A stretch of DNA of 11,688 bases from an uncultured Treponema sp. (GTDB lineage: Bacteria > Spirochaetota > Spirochaetia > Treponematales > Treponemataceae). The position numbers and the translations under genes are program-made. The DNA lies in contig NZ_CALHGC010000075.1 of the NCBI RefSeq assembly GCF_938029485.1, forward strand, positions 1-11,688, read 5' to 3'. Shown in pieces: positions 1 through 5,551 of this stretch. The notes beneath the pieces are model-generated. The model did no database searches and had not been told where the DNA came from. It was given only the letters and a program-made list of their open reading frames with translations. Position 1 is the stretch's first letter. Each line of letters starts with the position of its first letter.

Positions 1-63
1 GCTGAGTTGCTGAGTTGCTGAGTTGCTGAGTTGCTGAGTTGCTGAGTTGCTGAGTTGCTGAGT
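1..63. repeat. 8-bp tandem repeat, about 7.9 copies, truncated by window edge
   Basis: The unit GCTGAGTT is repeated without error from base 1, and the last copy breaks at position 64 (G instead of T). The array probably continues to the left. Because 8 is not a multiple of 3, any change in copy number would shift a reading frame. The plus strand carries TGA in every frame. The minus strand is open in all frames and would read as cycles of NSATQQLS. A minus-strand promoter lies directly beside it (65-92), so the array most likely falls in the 5' leader or the start of a gene beyond the left edge. Confidence 0.95.
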
Positions 64-252
64 GATTATGCCGACAAAACTATGTGTGTCAAGTATCTTT
101 TTAAAATATGCGGGTATCTGCGCTTTTAGGGGAGATAATCGATACTGTAGTAATCCGGTTCTGAAACTCAGCATAGAAATAGTATAGGGGCAAAAAGGGA
201 AAAGTGCAAGTGCTGGAATTACGGGGTACATACGGCATTGCTGCAAAAAAAT
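64..252. other. Non-coding stretch between repeat array and Rpn gene
   Basis: I find no convincing gene here on either strand. It holds the minus-strand promoter described separately and, at 165-172, one isolated AACTCAGC. That octamer is the reverse complement of the tandem-repeat unit at 1-63. The remainder shows no recognisable RNA fold or coding bias. Confidence 0.6.
65..92 (-). promoter_or_regulatory. Putative sigma70-type promoter reading left into the 8-bp repeat
   Basis: On the minus strand there is a perfect -35 TTGACA (87-92), a 16-nt spacer and a -10 CATAAT (65-70; five of six consensus bases). The start site would fall around position 58, inside the tandem repeat. No minus-strand gene starts between here and the left edge, so the target gene must lie outside the window. 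The prediction rests on motif match only. Confidence 0.55.
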
Positions 253-309
253 TAATTGGTAATATGTAATTAACAGAGATTTTAATTATCCATTACACAT
301 TACCAATTA
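244..309 (-). terminator. 18-bp inverted repeat with flanking T-run; likely terminator of the Rpn gene or small palindromic element
   Basis: Left arm 253-270 and right arm 292-309 are reverse complements with one mismatch in 18, separated by 21 nt. Read on the minus strand, the hairpin begins 4 nt after the Rpn stop codon and is followed by a run of seven T (plus-strand A at 245-251). That is the order expected of an intrinsic terminator. The stem is very AT-rich, so stability is modest. An alternative is a copy of a dispersed palindromic (MITE-like) repeat. Confidence 0.5.
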
Positions 310-313
310 TTCA

Positions 314-1141
314 TTAGTTAAGCGCTTCCACCTCTTCTTGAGTGAGGCCGGTTGCCTGCATTATTTTTTGCACAGGATCGCCAAGTTGTTTTAATATTTT
401 TGCAGCCTGTCTGAGCCCATCAGCAACCCCCTCGCTTCTCCCTTGAGCAATTCCTGCTTGCATTCCTGCTTGCATTCCTGCTTTCCAACCATCATTCCGT
501 GCATCCCGTTCAAACGAATTGATAAGCATATATTCCTTCCTCAACTGTTCATTTTCTTTGACTTCTCGGATCCTCTGCTCTATCTTTTGAATAAATCCGT
601 CATTACTTATTTTTCCATTCATATAATCTAAAAAGTTTTTTAAATCAGGATTCTTTTCTTTGCCCGCAGCCTTACTGTTTATAATTATTTTTGTTATGCC
701 ATCTTCCAATTTAATATTAGTATCTTCACTACACGTTGTTTTAAACGTATAAACCGGCAAGCCTTTGCCTAAATAATCAAATGAGCAGAAAAACAGGATA
801 AACGAATCGGGCAGGCTCTCATAAGGCTGATTTCTTTCTAAAACACTTATATCTATTGCCGACTGATAATATCTAATGCGTTTTGCTAAATCGTCTTTAT
901 TGACTGCTTGCATCTCAACATCATAAATTGTTCCGTTACGGCTTTTTGCCCATATGTCAAAACGCACACCTCTTGCCCGCCCTGCATCGGCAACTGTTTT
1001 TTGCAGCCCTATTTCGGTTATCGTTTCCGTTTTTCCGGTGAGAACAATATTGAGCAACCTTTTACAAATATTCATGTCTTCCATTACGCGGTAAAACATG
1101 TAATCGTCGGTAATAGTCAGTTCATCAAAACTTTTACTCAT
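314..1141 (-). CDS. Rpn family recombination-promoting nuclease / PD-(D/E)XK nuclease family putative transposase
   Basis: A 275-residue protein of the Rpn/PDDEXK_2 type: DNA endonucleases once annotated as transposases, shown in E. coli RpnA to promote RecA-independent recombination. The N-terminal FDELTITDDYMF and the later RIRYYQSAID (88-97) are typical. The likely PD-(D/E)XK core is D62 (VRFDIWA) and E76-x-Q78 (YDVEMQ), so the catalytic residues appear intact. The C-terminal tail (219-242) is a Gly/Ala/Gln-rich repeat (AGMQAGMQAG) encoded by a 12-bp tandem repeat, followed by a predicted helix. ATG start with GAGGAA 6 nt upstream. It is monocistronic; a 9-bp inverted repeat lies upstream and a hairpin/T-run follows. 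The family often occurs in multiple copies and spreads between strains, but no terminal repeats or target duplication are visible here. Chromosomal substrate and regulation are unknown. Confidence 0.88.
   Translation of the reverse strand: MSKSFDELTITDDYMFYRVMEDMNICKRLLNIVLTGKTETITEIGLQKTVADAGRARGVRFDIWAKSRNGTIYDVEMQAVNKDDLAKRIRYYQSAIDISVLERNQPYESLPDSFILFFCSFDYLGKGLPVYTFKTTCSEDTNIKLEDGITKIIINSKAAGKEKNPDLKNFLDYMNGKISNDGFIQKIEQRIREVKENEQLRKEYMLINSFERDARNDGWKAGMQAGMQAGIAQGRSEGVADGLRQAAKILKQLGDPVQKIMQATGLTQEEVEALN
452..487 (-). repeat. In-frame 12-bp tandem repeat in the Rpn tail
   Basis: Three consecutive 12-bp units (plus strand TCCTGCTTGCAT at 452-463 and 464-475, imperfect copy 476-487) encode the repeated AGMQ motif of the nuclease tail. 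Gain or loss of a unit keeps the frame and changes linker length by four residues. Confidence 0.8.
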
Positions 1142-1205
1142 TCAATATTCCTCAATCGCCGCAGATAGTGTAGCATATTTTTGCTTGCTATGTAATAGCG
1201 CCGCA

Positions 1206-1241
1206 TAACGATGCACGGAAATTCAACTTCAAGCATCGTTA
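1206..1241. repeat. Perfect 9-bp inverted repeat upstream of the Rpn gene
   Basis: TAACGATGC (1206-1214) and GCATCGTTA (1233-1241) are exact reverse complements, 18 nt apart. On the minus strand the hairpin lies 65-100 nt before the Rpn start. A T-run precedes the hairpin rather than following it, so it does not look like a terminator for that gene. It could be an operator, a leader hairpin or the scar of an inserted element. Confidence 0.6.
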
Positions 1242-1265
1242 AAAAATTTATGTTAACTATAGATA

Positions 1266-1295
1266 TTGACGTACCATATCGATAGGTGATATTCT
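1266..1295 (+). promoter_or_regulatory. Promoter of tRNA-Gly
   Basis: A -35 TTGACG (1266-1271; five of six), an 18-nt spacer and a -10 TATTCT (1290-1295; four of six) place transcription start near 1302, about 5 nt before the mature tRNA 5' end. Position and spacing fit a stable-RNA promoter. No upstream gene on this strand could supply read-through. Confidence 0.55.
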
Positions 1296-1306
1296 TTAAA
1301 AGTTCT

Positions 1307-1378
1307 GCGGATGTCGTATAACGGCTATTACCCGAGCTTCCCAAGCTCGTGACGGGGGTCCGACTCCCCTCATCCGCT
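1307..1378 (+). tRNA. tRNA-Gly (anticodon CCC)
   Basis: A complete 72-nt cloverleaf. The acceptor stem 1307-1313/1371-1377 pairs fully, with discriminator U at 1378. The D arm has GG at 1323-1324. The anticodon stem 1333-1337/1345-1349 encloses the loop TTCCCAA with CCC at 1340-1342. The T stem 1354-1358/1366-1370 has one G-U pair. CCA is not encoded, so the 3' end must be added enzymatically. The T loop is TCCGACT, giving C at position 55 where nearly all tRNAs have U (pseudouridine). Identity as glycine CCC follows from anticodon and overall similarity to bacterial glycine tRNAs. It converges on dciA with 10 nt between them. Confidence 0.95.
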
Positions 1379-1388
1379 GTTATTTATT

Positions 1389-1889
1389 CTAATCTCTTTC
1401 GCTAATAGACATCCTCAATCTTTCAAATGCCTTTTGTACTTCTTGCGGTAATTCCGTTTTTGCAGCATTATCAGTTTCTATCGATGTTTCCTGCTGTATT
1501 GAGAGCGTAGCAGTTTTTTCACTCGCTTTTTGCTTATCGGGAACCGCTCTACCGCTATTTTCGGTATTTCCAAACTGATGGGAAATCTCATAATGCGATG
1601 AAACAATAACTGAAATATTCTTAACTTCCAGTTGGGGATATCTTTTTTGAAAGTTGCGCAAAATATATTTCTTGTTTAATAAAATCTGCTGACTCCAGCC
1701 GGGATGATCAACTTCAATAACCGCTGTTTGATGTTTAATATCAAGCAGCTTGGAATGGGCAGCTTGCTTTTCTCCGACAATAGAAGCCCATGATGAATAT
1801 ACTTCCAATACTTTTGATTGTTCAAAAAGCCCTACCTTATCAAGATAGCTCATAATCAACTCAGAAAGCTTTTTTACGTCATTCTGCAC
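1389..1889 (-). CDS. dciA: DUF721 / DciA-family protein, probable replicative helicase loader
   Basis: A 166-residue DUF721 protein. This family includes DciA, the widespread DnaB-helicase loader or operator that plasmid- or phage-derived DnaC/DnaI replaced in some lineages. The conserved KH-like region spans about residues 7-100. It includes LSELIMSYLDKVGL, W30 in the SSWASIVG segment, and the HPGWSQQILLNKK block. The C-terminal third is low-complexity and polar, as is usual for DciA tails. The reading frame stays open upstream to 2048 inside recF, but the GTG at 1887-1889 is preferred: GGAGGG (1898-1903) lies 8 nt upstream and the extra N-terminal residues do not resemble the family. It overlaps the recF stop by 11 nt, implying translational coupling as last gene of the dnaN-recF-dciA unit. 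Family assignment is firm; the loader role is inferred from family and context. Confidence 0.85.
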   Translation of the reverse strand: MQNDVKKLSELIMSYLDKVGLFEQSKVLEVYSSWASIVGEKQAAHSKLLDIKHQTAVIEVDHPGWSQQILLNKKYILRNFQKRYPQLEVKNISVIVSSHYEISHQFGNTENSGRAVPDKQKASEKTATLSIQQETSIETDNAAKTELPQEVQKAFERLRMSISERD

Positions 1890-2955
1890 GGAAGCTGCCC
1901 TCCGAGACAATATACACACGGCTTTTTTCGCGTATGTAGTTTTGATACGGTTCCCCCGGAAGGAATGTACAGATAAGCTGGTCATAACGAGGTAAATGCT
2001 CGGTAAAATTTTTTCGTTTTTCAGGGTCAAGTTCCAAAAGAACATCATCCATCAGCAATACGGGTAACCGGTTCGTCTTTTCCGTATAAAAATATGCCTG
2101 AGCAGCTCTTAAAACAAGAGAAAGCAGTCGCTGTTGCCCCATAGAAGCGGTTTGTACAAAGGGCTTTTTATTACGGATAAAGCGTATCTTATCGCGATGA
2201 GGCCCCGACATACTGGTATTCATGGTAAAATCGAGCTGGCGTTTTTCTATTAATGATATTAACACTTCATCAAAATTCGTTGATTTCCATGAAGGACTGT
2301 AATCAATCATCACGGAATCTATCCCACCGATATTTTCATATAAAGAAGAGAATATATTATTGAACGATTCAGTAAGTGCACGGCGTTTTTCTATAATTTC
2401 TATACCTATCGGAATGAGCTGTGCGTCAATAACATCCAGTATTTCACTCTTTTTTTCTTTTAATACGAGGTTGCGTGATTTTAATAATTTTGTAAAGTTA
2501 CGTAAAACATCGATATATGATGGATCATAGAGAGAAAGAGATTGATCGATAAAAAAACGGCGGCGTTCCGGCGCCCCTGTCGCAAAATCCAAATCATCAT
2601 GGCAAAAGAGAATGCAAGGAATAGTAGAAATAAAATCTTTTCTGTCGTGAATTTTCTTTAAGTTTTTTTCTATGATTTTTTTTTTATCTTTTGAAACAAT
2701 TGATATTCTATGACTCCGTTCTTCGTTTTCTTTAAATAAGACACGGATACTATATTCATTCGTATTTTTTTTATATATTTCAGCTTCGTTTCTGGTTCTA
2801 AAGGAATTTCCATAAGCGGCAAGGTATAACGCTTCCAGTAGGTTTGTTTTACCTTGCCCATTTTGACCGACTAAAAAAACTTCAGGAGCGGAGAGGTCAA
2901 TTGCCTTGTCCTCAAGGTTCCTGAAGTTATAAGGAGAAATCGACAAAAACGGCAC
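1879..2955 (-). CDS. recF: DNA replication/repair protein RecF
   Basis: A 358-residue SMC-like ATPase, normal length for RecF. With RecO and RecR it directs RecA loading at single-strand gaps and stalled forks. Visible motifs are Walker A GQNGQGKT (30-37), the FCHDDLDFATGAPERRRFFD-type segment near 118-137, the SGPHRDK motif (250-256), the ABC signature SMGQQR (271-276), and Walker B VLLMDD (299-304) followed by the D-loop ELD (308-310). All catalytic elements look intact. The start is GTG at 2953-2955. GGAG, built into the dnaN stop region, precedes it by 8 nt, and only 5 nt separate it from dnaN. It follows dnaN and overlaps dciA, so it is probably transcribed from the dnaN promoter. Confidence 0.96.
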   Translation of the reverse strand: MPFLSISPYNFRNLEDKAIDLSAPEVFLVGQNGQGKTNLLEALYLAAYGNSFRTRNEAEIYKKNTNEYSIRVLFKENEERSHRISIVSKDKKKIIEKNLKKIHDRKDFISTIPCILFCHDDLDFATGAPERRRFFIDQSLSLYDPSYIDVLRNFTKLLKSRNLVLKEKKSEILDVIDAQLIPIGIEIIEKRRALTESFNNIFSSLYENIGGIDSVMIDYSPSWKSTNFDEVLISLIEKRQLDFTMNTSMSGPHRDKIRFIRNKKPFVQTASMGQQRLLSLVLRAAQAYFYTEKTNRLPVLLMDDVLLELDPEKRKNFTEHLPRYDQLICTFLPGEPYQNYIREKSRVYIVSEGSFRAE

Positions 2956-2960
2956 AAATA

Positions 2961-4064
2961 CTACTCCATTTGCATCGGCATAATGATATGGAAGAAATGA
3001 GTATCTGTTTCCGGCCGTAATGTAATGGCACGCATCGGATCAGTAAATTCTATGCGAATGTTTTCCGAACCGAGTACTTTGAGTGGTTCTTCAAGATACA
3101 TATAGTTTAAGGCGATGGTTATTTCTTCACCTTCGTATTTGCAGGGGATTTCTTCGTTTGCCGTTCCAAGTTCATTTTCATTTGACGTGATGGAGAGCGT
3201 ACCGGTAGAAATTTTTAAGAATATTCGTTTGGATTTTTGCTCTACGAGCAAGGCAACTCTCTTTAAAGCCTGCAGGAAATCATCGCATTGAGCTTCAAAA
3301 TGATGTGCTTGAGATTCGGGAATAACTCGTTCATAATTTGGGAATTGACCGTCTATTAGAACTGAGGAGAAGTTATAGGCATTGAAGCGGAAGAATATAT
3401 TTTTTTCGCTTATTCCGATGGAAATCATACCTTCTTCCGAAGAACGGCGTTGTACAATAGAAAGAATTTTAGGAGGAATAATGCTTCCTTTAAAATCAGG
3501 TAAAGCAATCCCGAAATCGTGTTGAATAAATGCCAATCTTCTGCCATCGGTAGCAGCAAAAATCAGATTGTTTTCTTTCTTTTCCATGTAGACACCGTTC
3601 ATAAAGTAACGAGTTTCATCATCGGAAACAGCGAAAATCGTTTGAGTTATCATTTCTTTAAATTCTTTTGCAGGAACTTCAAAGAATTGAGTATTTGAAG
3701 AATCGGTAAAAGGAGGAAAGTCGTTATCTGATATAGTTTTGAGAGAGAATTTCGCTTTTTTGCTGATAGAGCGGATAATGAGTTTTTGATCTTTTTGTTC
3801 CGCTTCTATTTCGCCTGATGGCATTGAAGCAATAATACTGGTGAATTTATCACAGAATACGGTTGTTGCACCTTCTTCGGCAACATCGACGGGGATTTTT
3901 GTTTCAAAGGCTACTTTTATATCAGTTGCACGGATTGTTAAGCTGCCTTCTTTTGCTATGAGCAAGACGTTTGATAAGATAGATATTGCTGTTTTGTTTG
4001 AAATGATTTCTTGAGCAATAGCCATTTCTTTTAGTAAAACTTCTTTAGTAAATGTAAATTTCAT
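2961..4064 (-). CDS. dnaN: DNA polymerase III subunit beta (sliding clamp)
   Basis: A 367-residue DnaN, standard length, that forms the dimeric ring tethering DNA polymerase III and recruiting repair partners. The N-terminus MKFTFTKEVLLKEMAIAQEIISNKTAISILSN-type sequence, the internal TDGRRLAF (about 187-194) and the C-terminal MPM-x-ME ending (FHIIMPMQME) are diagnostic, and the three topologically similar domains span the full length. ATG start with AGGAGA 4 nt upstream. First gene of the dnaN-recF-dciA unit. Its short leader opens into the putative origin. A candidate -10 (TATAAT, minus strand, 4092-4097) lies about 28 nt upstream without a clear -35. Initiator gene dnaA, often adjacent, is not found here. 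Confidence 0.97.
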   Translation of the reverse strand: MKFTFTKEVLLKEMAIAQEIISNKTAISILSNVLLIAKEGSLTIRATDIKVAFETKIPVDVAEEGATTVFCDKFTSIIASMPSGEIEAEQKDQKLIIRSISKKAKFSLKTISDNDFPPFTDSSNTQFFEVPAKEFKEMITQTIFAVSDDETRYFMNGVYMEKKENNLIFAATDGRRLAFIQHDFGIALPDFKGSIIPPKILSIVQRRSSEEGMISIGISEKNIFFRFNAYNFSSVLIDGQFPNYERVIPESQAHHFEAQCDDFLQALKRVALLVEQKSKRIFLKISTGTLSITSNENELGTANEEIPCKYEGEEITIALNYMYLEEPLKVLGSENIRIEFTDPMRAITLRPETDTHFFHIIMPMQME

Positions 4065-4091
4065 GATTTCTCCTAAAAAGAGGTTATCTTT

Positions 4092-4097
4092 ATTATA
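4092..4097 (-). promoter_or_regulatory. Candidate -10 of the dnaN promoter
   Basis: TATAAT on the minus strand gives a predicted start about 20 nt before the dnaN ATG. No TTGACA-like -35 is visible at 16-18 nt, because the trio repeat occupies that position. If real, the promoter overlaps the origin unwinding region, so DnaA loading and dnaN transcription would interfere. Confidence 0.35.
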
Positions 4098-4106
4098 ATA
4101 TAAATT

Positions 4107-4124
4107 TAGTAATAGTAATAGTAG
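4107..4124 (+). repeat. DnaA-trio array (TAG/TAA triplets)
   Basis: Six contiguous triplets TAG-TAA-TAG-TAA-TAG-TAG fit the 5'-[T/A]A[G/A]-3' DnaA-trio definition, the single-strand binding element for a DnaA filament. They are followed directly by the GC block and a weak box, and preceded by AT-rich DNA on the side where melting is expected. Confidence 0.6.
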
Positions 4125-4199
4125 GCGCTGTGAATTTCTTGATATTTAGGTTAAAGCATTGTTTAGCCGTTAGTTATCGATTGAATAATGATGTTTGAA

Positions 4200-4246
4200 T
4201 TGTTCACAATTTGTATTGTTATGCACAGCTGAAAAAGATATACACA
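4200..4246 (+). promoter_or_regulatory. Three phased DnaA boxes
   Basis: TTGTTCACA (4200-4208; one mismatch to TTATNCACA), TTATGCACA (4219-4227; perfect) and ATATACACA (4238-4246; one mismatch) share one orientation and start exactly 19 bp apart. Further weaker sites in the same orientation follow: TTTTACACC (4270), TTATGCAGA (4281; one mismatch) and TTATGAATA (4292; two mismatches). The last three are 11 bp apart. Confidence 0.65.
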
Positions 4247-4399
4247 CTAGAATGGGTCTTATAAACAAGTTTTACACCGATTATGCAGAGGTTATGAATA
4301 ATGAAAAACCGTAAATTTTTTCTTTTTTCTAGAAATTCTTAGCCAAAAAGCCGTACGTGTCGCATATAGAGAGTAGCTTACAAATTATTAGGAGATTAA

Positions 4400-5458
4400 A
4401 TGATGAAAAAACTTTTTTTTCTTGTTCCGGTTGTCTGTGTTCTATGCGAGGTTGGGTGCGCAGGTTTTTCCCGACAACCGGTTTTTACCGATATTATCGG
4501 AGAAGAAGCCGAACCTGTCAAAATAGTCAAAACCGCACGGATGGAAAACAATGCCGTGCAGATGTTCTTTTCCGGTACGGCGGAATTTCTTTCGGCAGAA
4601 ATCTTTATACCCGAAACGGGCGAAGCGCAAACGTGTAGCATTGAAAGTATAGATATTCCCAATGACTTTAACGATTCTGAAGGTCAATCCGTCAAAACAG
4701 AAACCTGTACCGCCTTTGCAGTTATCCCGGCAGCTCCGATCAGTATCGGTGTACCTTTTGTGTTGCGCGGGTCCGTATCGGATACAAAGCACAGTGTTCT
4801 TGATTTTGCGCTGCCGTTTGAGGGATCCAATACTCGTCCTGCAAAACTGCGGATAACCGAAATTCGTCCGCTGTACAGCAGCAAACCTAAGAGTGAATTT
4901 ATCGAGTTTATCGTAATGGAAAGCGGAAATCTAGCCGGTATCACTATCACGAATGTCGGAGATAAACAAAATCCGCACTATCAATTCCCGGCCGTAGAAG
5001 TTTCTGCAGGCGAGACGATTGTGTACCATTGGCGTTCTGTCGAAGAAGGTATCCGTGATGAGTTTACCGTTAAAACTATTTCCGGCGGGACTCAAGCATG
5101 TTCTGCAGCTCGCGATTTTTGGGGACCACATACGAGCCTTCCTAAACGAAACGCCAATGTCATCCTGATAAAAACCGGATCGGACGGAGATATTCAAGAT
5201 GCGGTTCTCTATTGTACGGAAAAAGAATTTGTTAAACGAAGTGCAGCTCCTGCATGGAATGATGAAGAACTGGTACGGGAGGCGGAATTAGCTGTTGCAA
5301 GCGGAGTATGGCAGGGTGAGGCCGTCTTAAAAGATGCCGTTATCGCGCCGATAACGGCTTCAAAATCACTGGTACGCAGCACAAAAACAGGTGTCAATAA
5401 AGCTGACAGCTGGACACTTCGAAATTGGAAGGATGTAACGATGGGAAAACCTTACTAA
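4400..5458 (+). CDS. Putative lipoprotein with lamin-tail-like domain
   Basis: A 352-residue exported protein. The N-terminus (MMKK, then a hydrophobic stretch to about residue 19) is a signal peptide. Cys20 in EVGC-AG is the best lipidation site, but its -3 residue (Glu) is atypical, and Cys16 is an alternative. Residues about 35-140 resemble a beta-sandwich without a family I recognise. Residues about 149-271 look like a lamin-tail (LTD) domain: LRITEIRPLY, a FIEFIVMES strand, SAGETIVYH, and LPKRNANVILIKTGSDGDIQDAVLY. Such domains occur in secreted bacterial proteins as adhesion or anchoring modules. AGGAG (4390-4394) precedes the first ATG by 5 nt and the adjacent ATG at 4403 by 8 nt, so either may be used. 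The gene is divergent from dnaN across the putative origin. Function is unknown; the LTD call is from pattern only. Confidence 0.75.
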   Translation: MMKKLFFLVPVVCVLCEVGCAGFSRQPVFTDIIGEEAEPVKIVKTARMENNAVQMFFSGTAEFLSAEIFIPETGEAQTCSIESIDIPNDFNDSEGQSVKTETCTAFAVIPAAPISIGVPFVLRGSVSDTKHSVLDFALPFEGSNTRPAKLRITEIRPLYSSKPKSEFIEFIVMESGNLAGITITNVGDKQNPHYQFPAVEVSAGETIVYHWRSVEEGIRDEFTVKTISGGTQACSAARDFWGPHTSLPKRNANVILIKTGSDGDIQDAVLYCTEKEFVKRSAAPAWNDEELVREAELAVASGVWQGEAVLKDAVIAPITASKSLVRSTKTGVNKADSWTLRNWKDVTMGKPY

Positions 5459-5478
5459 CGCTTTTGAAAAGATAAGAT

Positions 5479-5504
5479 AAAGGAGACGTAAGTTTACGCC
5501 TTTT
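5479..5504. terminator. Candidate bidirectional terminator between convergent genes
   Basis: AAAGG-aga-CGTA-AGTT-TACG-CCTTT folds as a bulged hairpin (arms 5479-5483 plus 5487-5490, paired with 5495-5498 and 5499-5503) followed by T and AT-rich sequence. It lies 20 nt after the lipoprotein stop, and on the other strand about 48 nt after the second GGDEF gene. The opposite strand also carries a T-rich run after the stem. Stability is moderate. Confidence 0.4.
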
Positions 5505-5551
5505 AATTATTCAAACGGATATTTTGCTTGGTTGCCAACGGCAGATAAGGA

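Larger units (their letters stand above)
4080..4300. other. Putative chromosomal replication origin (oriC)
   Basis: This non-coding region upstream of dnaN combines an AT-rich stretch (4085-4107), six consecutive trinucleotides of DnaA-trio type (4107-4124), a GC block GGCGC (4124-4128) with a weak box-like TGTGAATTT (4129-4137), and a cluster of DnaA-box-like sites at 4200-4300. One of these is a perfect TTATGCACA (4219-4227). The order box, GC block, trios, AT-rich region matches the basal unwinding unit described in Bacillus subtilis and proposed to be widespread. Location beside dnaN is the usual place for bacterial origins. Strand-skew reversal could not be computed here. Confidence 0.65.

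Noticed and set aside
1..63. CRISPR array
   Set aside because: Units are 8 bp with no spacers; this is a simple tandem repeat.
314..1141. Complete insertion sequence around the Rpn gene
   Set aside because: The left and right inverted repeats (253-309 and 1206-1241) are unrelated to each other, and no target-site duplication is visible.
1138..1344. Open frame on the minus strand overlapping tRNA-Gly
   Set aside because: It runs antisense through the tRNA and across the inverted repeat, has no ribosome binding site and has no protein-like composition.
1890..2048. N-terminal extension of the dciA frame into recF
   Set aside because: The extra 53 residues do not resemble DUF721 and simply shadow the recF 3' end. 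The GTG with GGAGGG fits better.
4301..4399. Promoter of the lipoprotein gene (TATAGA near 4370)
   Set aside because: A TATAGA-like -10 can be picked out, but no matching -35 lies at an acceptable distance, so it was not listed as a feature.
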